Source: CAISIP01 sp031383745 (GTDB lineage: Bacteria; Pseudomonadota; Gammaproteobacteria; Burkholderiales; Burkholderiaceae_C). From it: a DNA stretch of 20,541 nt. Below the pieces are notes generated by a model that saw only the letters and a program-made list of their open reading frames with translations, was not told where the DNA came from and did no database searches. How positions within the stretch are numbered: position 1 is the first letter of the stretch; each line of letters starts with the position of its first letter. Below are positions 6,819-13,344 of this stretch, in pieces. Position numbers and translations under genes: made by a program. The stretch lies in the NCBI GenBank assembly GCA_031383745.1, contig JANMZX010000420.1, positions 1 to 20,541 of the forward strand. The letters run 5' to 3'.

Positions 6819-7451
6819 ATGATCCGGATCGCGATCGTCGACGACCACCCGATGGTGCGTGCGGGCCTGCGCAGGTTCTTCGCCGACCAGATCGACTTCT
6901 CGGTGGTGGCAGAGGCCGGCAATGGCCGCGACGCGCTCGACATAGTGGCCAGGGGCGACGTCGATGTCGTGCTGATGGACATCGCCATGCCGGGGCAAAG
7001 CGGCGTGGACACGCTGGCCGCCATGAAGGCCAGTGCACCCGAACTGCCGGTCCTGATCCTGAGTGGCTTCCCCGAGGCGCACTATGCCACCACGCTGATA
7101 CGCCAGGGCGCCAGCGGTTACCTCAACAAGGAGTGCGACCCGGAGGAGATTGCCCGCGCCATCCGCTCCGTGGCGCGCGGGCGCAAGTACATCACGGCCA
7201 GCGTGGCCGAGCGGCTGGCCGCCGGCCCGCGTCCCGGAGTGGAAAAGCCGCTGCACGAGCAACTCTCGGAGCGCGAACTCCAGGTGTACCTGCGCCTGGC
7301 CAAAGGCGAAACCATCGGCCACATGGCCGTGAGCATGTCGCTCAGCGTCAAGACCGTGAGTACCTACCGTACCCGCGTGCTGGAGAAGATGAAGCTGGGC
7401 TCGAACAGCGACCTCACCTACCACGCGCTGAAGAACGGGCTGATCCAGTAA
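6819..7451 (+). CDS. NarL/FixJ family response regulator (orphan)
   Basis: A 210-residue two-component response regulator. The receiver domain (1-120) has the acidic pair Asp8-Asp9, phospho-acceptor Asp54 (VVLMDIAMPG), Ser82 at the Thr/Ser switch and Lys104. A linker of about 25 residues leads to a LuxR-type helix-turn-helix (about 149-206; LSEREL, then SVKTVSTYRTRVLEKM). Such proteins bind inverted half-sites as dimers when phosphorylated. No histidine kinase is in the window, so its sensor is elsewhere. The repeat GTAG-N8-CTAC occurs before this gene, before 7587 and before 11063, which suggests self-control and control of the neighbours. The ribosome site is weak (GATGGGC). Confidence 0.92.
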   Translation: MIRIAIVDDHPMVRAGLRRFFADQIDFSVVAEAGNGRDALDIVARGDVDVVLMDIAMPGQSGVDTLAAMKASAPELPVLILSGFPEAHYATTLIRQGASGYLNKECDPEEIARAIRSVARGRKYITASVAERLAAGPRPGVEKPLHEQLSERELQVYLRLAKGETIGHMAVSMSLSVKTVSTYRTRVLEKMKLGSNSDLTYHALKNGLIQ

Positions 7452-7461
7452 CGCGCGGTGC

Positions 7462-7528
7462 GTAGGACAAGCGCTACAGCCGCACGCGCGGCTGTCCGCT
7501 GGGCACGGATGCTGTTGCGCCGCACACT
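7462..7528 (+). promoter_or_regulatory. candidate promoter with GTAG-N8-CTAC operator, upstream of 7587
   Basis: The inverted repeat GTAGGAC-N5-CTAC is at 7462-7477. GTCCGCTGG (7494-7502) follows, then GCACACT (7522-7528). A perfect 8-base-pair hairpin (ACAGCCGC 7476-7483, GCGGCTGT 7488-7495) joins operator and upstream element. If GCACACT is the -10, the repeat spans about -73 to -58, a usual activator position. Confidence 0.5.
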
Positions 7529-7586
7529 CGCCCGGACCACGCCGGTACCGCTTTCGGTGCGTCGGCGGACCATGAAAAGGAACCCC

Positions 7587-8399
7587 ATGAAAACCATGCT
7601 GCAACATGCCTTCGCGATCGGCGCCATCGCGCTGGCGACCCAGGCCAGCGCCCAGATCACGCTGTTCGAGCGCGAAGGCTTCCAGGGCCGCTCCTACGTG
7701 GCGCAAAGGCAGATCAACAATTTCGAGCGCGCCGGCTTCAACGACCGCGCGTCCTCGATGCTGGTGCAGAACCAGCGCTGGGAAGTCTGCGAGGACGTCC
7801 GCTTTGCCGGCCGCTGCGTCATCTTGCGGCCCGGCCGCTACCCCTCGCTGGCCGCCATGGGCCTCAACGACCGCGTCTCGTCGCTGCGCCCGGTCCGCGG
7901 CAACGCGCGCTTCGACGACGACCGCTATGCGCCGCAGCCCGCGCCCTACTACGATGCGCGCCGACGCAGCAAAGAGCGTCTGTACGAGGCCGACGTGACC
8001 TCGGTGCGGGCCGTCGTCGGCCCGCCCGAACAACGCTGTTGGGTCGAGCGCGAACAGGTGTCGCAGGAGGCGCCACGCGCCAACGTGCCGGCGGCAATCG
8101 CCGGCGCCGTGATCGGCGGCATCCTGGGCCACCAGGTCGGCGGCGGACGCGGCAAAGACCTGGCCACCGTGGGTGGTGCGATAGCAGGCGGCGCAATCGG
8201 CACCACCGTCGGACGCGACGGGCGGCCCCAGCACAACCAGACCCAGGATGTGCAGCGCTGCACCAGCGTGCCGAGCCAGGCACAACCCGCGCTGTGGGAC
8301 GTGGGGTATTCGTTTCGCGGCCAGGAGCACCGCGTGCAGATGACATCGCCACCCGGTCGCAGCATCACGGTCAACCGCGCGGGTGAACCCCGCGAGTGA
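7587..8399 (+). CDS. exported beta/gamma-crystallin plus glycine-zipper protein
   Basis: A 270-residue exported protein. The signal peptide is cut probably at ASA/Q (after residue 22). Residues 24-104 form two Greek-key motifs of the beta/gamma-crystallin type (ITLFEREGFQGRSY; then RWEVCEDVRFAGRCVIL and GLNDRVSSLRPV). Residues about 168-210 are a glycine-zipper 2TM segment (AIAGAVIGGILGHQVGGG, then GGAIAGGAIGTTVG), as in 17-kDa outer-membrane antigen proteins. Cys151 and Cys225 flank the zipper and could pair. A role in outer-membrane stability is inferred. Of three in-frame ATGs (7572, 7587, 7596), 7587 has the best ribosome site (AAAGGA) and gives a proper signal peptide. The end faces the PLD gene, 13 bases away. 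Confidence 0.88.
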   Translation: MKTMLQHAFAIGAIALATQASAQITLFEREGFQGRSYVAQRQINNFERAGFNDRASSMLVQNQRWEVCEDVRFAGRCVILRPGRYPSLAAMGLNDRVSSLRPVRGNARFDDDRYAPQPAPYYDARRRSKERLYEADVTSVRAVVGPPEQRCWVEREQVSQEAPRANVPAAIAGAVIGGILGHQVGGGRGKDLATVGGAIAGGAIGTTVGRDGRPQHNQTQDVQRCTSVPSQAQPALWDVGYSFRGQEHRVQMTSPPGRSITVNRAGEPRE

Positions 8400-8412
8400 C
8401 GCGACCCGGCGA

Positions 8413-9864
8413 CTAGAGGAGCCGCTCCCACCACCGGGAGAACCACTCCTTGATCCGGTACTCGTACGGGCGCGCCTCCCAGGCCGCCCGTGTGATCGGC
8501 TGCGAGGCCTTCATGTCCTGCTCGAACGCGCCGCGCATCTGCTGTGCAAAACCGCGTCCGAGCACCACCGCGTTGACTTCATCGTTGTCCATGAAGCTGC
8601 GCCAGTCCAGATTTGTCGAGCCGACCGTCGACCAGACGCCATCGATCACCGCGGTCTTGGCATGCAGCAGCGCGCCGGAGCGCTCGTACAGCTTGACACC
8701 GCCTTCGAGCAGGGACTGGTAGTGGGACCGCCCGGTATGGAACACCAGTTGCGAATCGGAAAAGCTCGGCAGGATCAGGCGCACGTCGACGCCGCGTGCG
8801 GCCGCGGCCACCAGCGCCTCTATCAGCTGCGGGTCCGGGACGAAATACGCCTGCGTCAGGTAGATCTGCTGCTGCGCATTGCCGATGGCCGACATCAGCG
8901 TCAGGTAGATCATGGAAAAGGGGTCGTCCGGGCTGCTGCCGATGGCGCGCACCATGTCCTCGCCCTGTGGCTGCAAGACCGGCAGGTAGTTGCGTGCTGC
9001 GAGCGGATCGCCGCGCTGCTTCTTCCAGGTCTGCAGGAACATGCGCTGGAATTCGGCCACCACCGGGCCCTCGATGCGCAGGTGTGTGTCGCGCCATACC
9101 GGCGCGCCAGGCGCGCCAGCCGCGGCGGGGTCGGAGGCAGGTGCGGGCCGCTTGCCGGGCCTGCGGACCACCGAGCCGGAGGCATACACGCCACTGATGT
9201 TGATGCCGCCGACAAAGGCGATGCGGCCATCCACCACCATCAACTTACGGTGGTCGCGGTTGTTCAGCAGCCATTCGTCGCGCGCCTGCGCCGGGTTCAC
9301 CGGGTTGAATTCGAGCACCGCGATACCGCCCTGGCGCAGCCGGTCGAAGTAACTGCGCGGCGTGCCGATCGCGCCCACGCTGTCGTACACGATGTTGACC
9401 TGCACGCCGCGCGCCTGTTGCGCCAGCAGCAGGTCGGCGAACTGGCGGCCGATGGCATCGTCCTCGATGATGTAGGACTCCAGGTTGATATGGTCACGCG
9501 CGCCACGGATGGCCTCGAACATGGCCGCGTAGGTGAGTGCACCGTCCTGCAGCAAGCCCACCTTGTTGCCCAGCACCAGCGGGCTGCCGCTGATCGACTG
9601 CTCCAGCGCCATCTGCTTTTCGAGAATGTCGATGTCCCCCGACTGGCGCTTCAGGCCGGCCAGCACGGTGGCGTTGCGTTGGGCCGAAAGCGCGCCGCGC
9701 GCCGTCTCGAACCGTGCCGCCTGGCCCTGGTGCCGCTGTATCAACGCCTGTGCGTCCGGCAGGCTGGCGCATCCGCTCGCCGCGCACAGGCAGCATGCCG
9801 CGATCGCCGTGTGTGCCCTGTGCGTCCAACGCCTGGCGCGTGATCCATCGGTGTGTTCGTCCAT
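8413..9864 (-). CDS. phospholipase D/cardiolipin synthase family lipoprotein
   Basis: A 483-residue member of the PLD superfamily with two HKD motifs: His205-Lys207-Asp212 (HRKLMVVD) and His401-Lys403-Asp408 (HAKTAVID). Each is followed by the usual GG.N or GS.N residues. The family joins or hydrolyses phospholipids through a phospho-histidine intermediate; cardiolipin synthases are the best match in length and in the ending YRIKEWFSRWWERLL. The N-terminus has no cardiolipin-synthase membrane helices but a lipobox A-S-G-C (Cys32), so it appears to be an envelope lipoprotein. The start at 9864 is chosen because the upstream in-frame ATG at 9918 lies in the shared control region and has no ribosome site. 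It is divergent from the gene at 9975. Confidence 0.9.
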   Translation of the reverse strand: MDEHTDGSRARRWTHRAHTAIAACCLCAASGCASLPDAQALIQRHQGQAARFETARGALSAQRNATVLAGLKRQSGDIDILEKQMALEQSISGSPLVLGNKVGLLQDGALTYAAMFEAIRGARDHINLESYIIEDDAIGRQFADLLLAQQARGVQVNIVYDSVGAIGTPRSYFDRLRQGGIAVLEFNPVNPAQARDEWLLNNRDHRKLMVVDGRIAFVGGINISGVYASGSVVRRPGKRPAPASDPAAAGAPGAPVWRDTHLRIEGPVVAEFQRMFLQTWKKQRGDPLAARNYLPVLQPQGEDMVRAIGSSPDDPFSMIYLTLMSAIGNAQQQIYLTQAYFVPDPQLIEALVAAAARGVDVRLILPSFSDSQLVFHTGRSHYQSLLEGGVKLYERSGALLHAKTAVIDGVWSTVGSTNLDWRSFMDNDEVNAVVLGRGFAQQMRGAFEQDMKASQPITRAAWEARPYEYRIKEWFSRWWERLL

Positions 9865-9899
9865 GGCGCATTGTGCGCGCCGGGCGCAACAGCCCTTCG

Positions 9900-9940
9900 T
9901 GTGGCAGCGCACATACAAGCCGCGGGCTCCTGCCTATCGT
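9900..9940 (+). promoter_or_regulatory. candidate promoter with TGTGC-N4-GCACA-type palindrome, upstream of 9975
   Basis: TGTGG-CAGC-GCACA (9900-9913) is an almost perfect inverted repeat. CACATAC (9910-9916) is followed after 17 bases by CTATCGT (9934-9940). The 17-base element TGTGGCAGCGCACATAC differs at one position from that at 13297. The palindrome also lies in the PLD gene's upstream region. Confidence 0.6.
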
Positions 9941-9974
9941 GGTCGCACAGACCCCGCAACAACTAGGAGATGCC

Positions 9975-10373
9975 ATGACCTGTTCCCGATCCACCCCCAC
10001 TGCCCTGCGGCTGGCGCTTGCCGGCCTGGCCATCGCCACCACTGCCACCGCCTGGGCCGCCGATACCGGTGTCGCGGCGCAGGCGCAGGCACGCTACCGC
10101 CAGGACATGGCCGATTGCAACAGCGGGCGCTCCAACCAGGACGCACCGACCTGCCGTCTGGAGGCGCGCAATGCCCTGGCCGAAGCCCGCCGCGGCGGCC
10201 TGGTCAACGCACCCGAAACCTACCAGGGCAACGCACAGCAGCGCTGTGTGGCCTTGCAGGGCATCGACCGCAGCGCCTGCGAAGGCCGCATGCGGGGCGA
10301 AGGAAAGATGGAAGGCAGCGTACGTGCCGGCGGCATCCTGCGCGAGAGTGTCACGGTCGTCCCGGCCAACTAG
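9975..10373 (+). CDS. small exported protein with four cysteines, unknown function
   Basis: A 132-residue protein with a signal peptide (to about residue 30, AWAA/DTG). The mature part has four Cys (DCN, TCR, RCVAL, ACEGR), suggesting two disulfides, and a conserved-looking segment CEGRMRGEGKMEGSVRAGGILRE. I have seen this end in hypothetical proteins of Burkholderiales, without a known role. It ends VTVVPAN, like the tails of the two collagen-like lipoproteins. The start follows ACTAGGAG. A candidate stress-type promoter gives a leader of about 30 bases. It converges on the collagen-like gene at 10492. Confidence 0.8.
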   Translation: MTCSRSTPTALRLALAGLAIATTATAWAADTGVAAQAQARYRQDMADCNSGRSNQDAPTCRLEARNALAEARRGGLVNAPETYQGNAQQRCVALQGIDRSACEGRMRGEGKMEGSVRAGGILRESVTVVPAN

Positions 10374-10449
10374 GTAGCCGCTGCGGCGCGCCGCGGCAGG
10401 CCGGCTGACGCCGGTGGCTGCATGCGCGCGCCGCTTGTCCGATCGATGC

Positions 10450-10484
10450 CACCAGCGCTCCCGGCGACCCGGGGCGCGCTGGTG
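10450..10484. terminator. hairpin between convergent genes
   Basis: Arms CACCAGCGC (10450-10458) and GCGCTGGTG (10476-10484) make a perfect 9-base-pair stem, 8 bases beyond the minus-strand stop. The loop holds a further CCCGG pairing. No T tract is present. It probably ends transcripts from both sides. Confidence 0.5.
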
Positions 10485-10491
10485 TCGTCTG

Positions 10492-10836
10492 CTAGTTCGA
10501 CGGGACGATCAGCACCGTGCCGCCGGTGCCAGTGGCGCCACGCGCACCGGTGTTGCCGGTAGCGCCCGTGTACCCGGTGGCTCCGGTGTCGCCTGTCGCA
10601 CCCGTGCTGCCGGTCGCGCCGGTGTATCCCGTGGCACCGGTACTGCCAGTATTGCCAGTGTTGCCGGTAGCGCCGGTGTAACCCGTCGCGCCGGTACTTC
10701 CCTTGGCACCGGTGTAGCCGGTCGCGCCGGTCTCACCGGTGGCACCCTGCGGGCCGGGCGGGCCTGCGGGGAATGACATGCAGGCGCTGAGCCCGAGAGC
10801 GGCAGCCGAAGCGGCAAGAAGAGTTGCATATTTCAT
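10492..10836 (-). CDS. collagen-like (G-X-T)n lipoprotein
   Basis: A 114-residue protein with a lipoprotein signal and lipobox L-S-A-C (Cys19). From Gly25 it is built of 26-27 uninterrupted Gly-X-Y triplets (GPP, GPQ, then mainly GAT, GYT, GST, GNT), ending in GTVLIVPSN. More than 20 unbroken triplets is in the range where bacterial collagen-like proteins form triple helices, and Thr in the Y position is typical of the spore-surface type. Here the chain would be tethered to the membrane, probably periplasmic or on the outer leaflet. It is a longer paralogue of the 5983 protein. The ATG follows AAGGA. A candidate promoter lies 27-57 bases upstream. Confidence 0.85.
   Translation of the reverse strand: MKYATLLAASAAALGLSACMSFPAGPPGPQGATGETGATGYTGAKGSTGATGYTGATGNTGNTGSTGATGYTGATGSTGATGDTGATGYTGATGNTGARGATGTGGTVLIVPSN
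10510..10765 (-). repeat. tandem 9- and 18-base units coding G-X-T triplets
   Basis: About 27 in-frame units of nine bases, with a higher-order pattern of GAT alternating with GYT, GST or GNT. Copy-number change would lengthen or shorten the collagen-like rod without a frameshift. Confidence 0.75.
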
Positions 10837-10862
10837 GGTGGTTCCTTGTTGAGTGAACCTCC

Positions 10863-10899
10863 AAGATAGGCCCGTAACGCCGCCGCCTCGGTGCGATGG
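10863..10899 (-). promoter_or_regulatory. candidate promoter of the collagen-like lipoprotein
   Basis: On the minus strand GCGCCATCGCAC leads into CACCGAG (10893-10887), followed after 17 bases by CTATCTT (10869-10863). The spacing is identical to that of the plus-strand copies. Transcription would start near 10856, leaving a 20-base leader with the ribosome site. Confidence 0.55.
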
Positions 10900-10951
10900 C
10901 GCGCATACGCAGCACTCTCTTTGCCGAAACTGTCACTTCACGCGGCGCTGT

Positions 10952-11018
10952 GTAGGACATCTACTACCGCGCGTGGCGGCACCGTCCGCTGGTGGCGTGG
11001 TGGGCTTGGGCAGACACT
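10952..11018 (+). promoter_or_regulatory. candidate promoter with GTAG-N8-CTAC operator, upstream of 11063
   Basis: GTAGGAC-N5-CTAC (10952-10967), GTCCGCTGG (10984-10992) and AGACACT (11012-11018) have the same mutual distances, to the base, as the three elements before 7587. The sequences between them differ, so the conservation is of the elements. Confidence 0.5.
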
Positions 11019-11062
11019 GGCAACCCGGGTCGGATTCGGCCCAACCACCACCAGGAGATCCC

Positions 11063-11614
11063 ATGCAATCCAATTTCAACCTCAAGGCTTCGCTCATCGT
11101 GGCCGCCATGCTGGCGTTCTCTGCCGCCCAGGCGCAGACCATTCCCAAGGCCGACTACAAGGCCGGCAAGACCCGCATCAGCGCCGACTACAAGGCAGCC
11201 AAGGCGAGTTGCAAGGACATGAAGGCCAACGCCAAGGACGTCTGCATGGAAGAGGCCAAGGCCAAGGAAAAGATCGCGCTCGCCGAGCTGGAATACGCCT
11301 ACACCGCCAAGCCCGCAGACATGACCAAGGTCGCCGAAACCAAGGCCAAGTCGGCCTACGCGGTGGCCAAGGAAAAGTGCGACGACCAGACCGGCAATGC
11401 CAAGGACGTGTGCGTCAAGGAAGCCAAGGCCGTCGAGGTGAAGGCGCTGGCCGACGCGAAGATGGGCAAGCAGATCGGCGAAGCGAAGAAGGACGCCGCT
11501 TCCGACAAGCGCGATGCCGACTACAAGGTCGCCGTCGAGAAATGCGATGCCATGACCGGCGACGCCAAGACCAGCTGTGTCAGCTCGGCCAAGGCAAAGT
11601 TCGGCAAGAGCTGA
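11063..11614 (+). CDS. exported Lys/Ala-rich protein with three Cys-pair repeats
   Basis: A 183-residue exported protein (signal peptide to about residue 25, AQA/QT). The mature chain is built of three repeats of about 55 residues. Each has the pattern DYK or YAVAK, then C-x10-C with K or D residues between, then an Ala-Lys-rich helix. Cys pairs are at 50/61, 106/117 and 161/172. High Lys, Ala and Asp content suggests helices, and such proteins are sometimes mislabelled TolA for composition alone. No known domain is recognised. The start follows CCAGGAG. The upstream region matches that of 7587, including the GTAG-N8-CTAC repeat, so it is probably under the response regulator. Confidence 0.82.
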   Translation: MQSNFNLKASLIVAAMLAFSAAQAQTIPKADYKAGKTRISADYKAAKASCKDMKANAKDVCMEEAKAKEKIALAELEYAYTAKPADMTKVAETKAKSAYAVAKEKCDDQTGNAKDVCVKEAKAVEVKALADAKMGKQIGEAKKDAASDKRDADYKVAVEKCDAMTGDAKTSCVSSAKAKFGKS

Positions 11615-11701
11615 GGTCCACCGCGGCGCCGCCGTACGCCCGCAGCAGCGTGAGCTGGATGCGGCCCGGCCCAGCCCAGTGGCTCCACAACGGCTATTGA
11701 C

Positions 11702-12658
11702 GTGCACCACGCACTCGCCACCGCCACCGCACCAGACGCGGTGGCGGTTTCCGTTTGGGGCGTCGTCAAACGGGTAGCCCAGTCCTGGCTGGACGACTAC
11801 GCCATGAGCATGGGCGCGGCGCTGGCCTACTACACCATGTTCTCGCTGGCACCGCTGCTGCTGATCGTGGTGTCGGTGGCCGGGCTGTTCTTCGGCGAGG
11901 ATGCGGCGCGCGGCCAGATCGTCGCCCAATTGCGCTCGGTGATGGGCGACGTGGGCGCCGTCGCAATCCAGGAGCTGCTGGCCAGCGTGCGGCAACCGGG
12001 CCAAGGTCTGATCGCCACCGCGATCGGGGTCGTCCTGCTGCTGGTGGGTGCCACCACCGTGTTCGGCGAGTTGCAGGATTCCCTGGACCGCATCTGGCAT
12101 GTACCCGAAAACAGCCACTCCAACGGTTGGTTGCTGCTGTTGCGCACTCGGGTGTTGTCCTTCGGCATGGTGCTGGCAATCGGCTTCCTGCTCGTCGTAT
12201 CGCTGGTGGCCAGCACCGCACTGGAGGCCATGGGCGAGCGCTGGAACCTGATGCTGGGCGGCTGGTATCCGATGGCGGTTGCCGCGAATGCGGTGATCGC
12301 CTTCGTGTCGATCTCCGCAATGTTCGCGCTGATCTACAAGGTGATGCCGCGCGTGCGGGTGATGTGGCGCGACGTCTGGATCGGCGCGCTGTTCACCGCG
12401 CTGCTGTTCACGCTGGGCAAGAGCCTGATCAGCCTGTACATCGGGCGCAGCGGCATCACCTCGGTGTTCGGCGCCGCGGGTTCGCTGGTGGTGGTGCTGC
12501 TGTGGGTGTACTACTCGGCCCAGATATTCTTCATTGGCGCCGAATTCACCTGGGTCTACGCCAACACCTTCGGCTCGCGGTCGAAGCAGGCGCCTCACTC
12601 TGCGCCTGCGGCGCCGCTGCCGCACGCGGAACACGGCGCCGCACGAGCTACTTCTTGA
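11702..12658 (+). CDS. YihY/UPF0761 family inner-membrane protein
   Basis: A 318-residue membrane protein with six hydrophobic segments. Typical motifs are AMSMGAALAYYTMFSLAPLL (about 34-53), the GATTVFGELQDSLDRIWHV region (about 117-135) and the late helices with GSLVVVLLWVYYSAQIFF. Members were once called ribonuclease BN, which is wrong; they are integral membrane proteins of unclear transport or envelope function. The start is a GTG without a good ribosome site; the first ATG (11803) would cut off the conserved N-terminus. The gene overlaps the end of the convergent BON gene by 11 bases. Confidence 0.88.
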   Translation: MHHALATATAPDAVAVSVWGVVKRVAQSWLDDYAMSMGAALAYYTMFSLAPLLLIVVSVAGLFFGEDAARGQIVAQLRSVMGDVGAVAIQELLASVRQPGQGLIATAIGVVLLLVGATTVFGELQDSLDRIWHVPENSHSNGWLLLLRTRVLSFGMVLAIGFLLVVSLVASTALEAMGERWNLMLGGWYPMAVAANAVIAFVSISAMFALIYKVMPRVRVMWRDVWIGALFTALLFTLGKSLISLYIGRSGITSVFGAAGSLVVVLLWVYYSAQIFFIGAEFTWVYANTFGSRSKQAPHSAPAAPLPHAEHGAARATS

Positions 12659-13226
12659 GGCTCATCTCGTTGGCCACGCGGCCGACACCGGCGACGCCTC
12701 CGGCGACCAGCACGGCGCGGTCCATCTGGCTCTGGCTGTCGACGAAGCCGCTGAGCTGCACCTCGCCCATGCGCGTGACCACGCCGATGTCGGAGCTCTT
12801 GACCCTCTCGTCGGCCAGCAGCGCCGCCTTGACCTGGGCCGTCACGATGCCGTCGTCGACCTTGTTGCCGATCGTGGTGGCGGCGCCCTTGAGCGCGATC
12901 TTGTTGTCTACGCCGGTCACGCCTTCGACGGCCCGTACCACCGTCACGGCACGGTCTATCTGCGCCTGGCTGTCCACATAGCCGCTCAGCTGGACCTCGC
13001 CCTTGCGCGAGTCGGTCTTGATGTCGAAGCTCTTCACATCCGGGTCGGCCAGCAACGCGGACTTGACCCTGGTCGTCAACACGCCATCGTCGATCACGGT
13101 GCCCACCGAGGTGCTGGGCGCCGGCGCCACGGCGGTATCGGACGGTTTGGTGCAGCCAGCGGCTGCGAGCGCCAGGACGGCCGCGGCGATGGCAGACAGG
13201 AGCAGGCGATTGAGTTGGTACGGCAT
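12648..13226 (-). CDS. OsmY-like lipoprotein with two BON domains
   Basis: A 192-residue protein with a lipobox A-A-G-C (about Cys26), so it is a predicted envelope lipoprotein. Two BON domains follow (about residues 45-110 and 120-190). Each has the pattern DDGVLTTRVKSALLAD...GEVQLSGYVDSQ and ends in a VxGVxxVxN-type strand. BON domains bind phospholipid surfaces; OsmY and DolP are well-known members, linked to osmotic and envelope stress. The start is the ATG after AAGGGTG, and earlier in-frame residues lack a signal-like N-terminus. It is divergent from the MCE operon across 118 bases that contain the TGTGC-N4-GCACA palindrome. Confidence 0.9.
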   Translation of the reverse strand: MPYQLNRLLLSAIAAAVLALAAAGCTKPSDTAVAPAPSTSVGTVIDDGVLTTRVKSALLADPDVKSFDIKTDSRKGEVQLSGYVDSQAQIDRAVTVVRAVEGVTGVDNKIALKGAATTIGNKVDDGIVTAQVKAALLADERVKSSDIGVVTRMGEVQLSGFVDSQSQMDRAVLVAGGVAGVGRVANEMSLKK

Positions 13227-13296
13227 GGTGCACACCCTTGGGGAACAGGTTGAGGAACAGGCCCGAGCTTGACGCGGTTCGGCACCGCTCTCTGTG

Positions 13297-13335
13297 TGCC
13301 AGCGCACATACCACCAACACCGCTTGCACTACTGT
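13297..13335 (+). promoter_or_regulatory. candidate promoter of the MCE operon with perfect palindrome
   Basis: TGTGC-CAGC-GCACA (about 13295-13308) is a perfect inverted repeat. CACATAC (13305-13311) is followed after 17 bases by CTACTGT (13329-13335). The ATG at 13345 is 10 bases beyond, so the mRNA would have almost no leader. The divergent BON gene may share the palindrome. Confidence 0.6.
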
Positions 13336-13344
13336 CGTTGCACC

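Noticed and set aside
8383..9843. 486-codon open frame opposite the PLD-family gene
   Set aside because: It has no recognisable domain and is the antisense shadow of a gene with two HKD motifs.
10510..10765. Regular repeats suggesting a CRISPR array
   Set aside because: The units are nine-base coding triplets of a collagen-like protein, without unique spacers.
11670..11700. CCCAGCC-N17-CTATTGA before the YihY gene as another copy of the promoter
   Set aside because: The last T of the -10 is missing and the predicted transcription start would fall after the GTG start codon.
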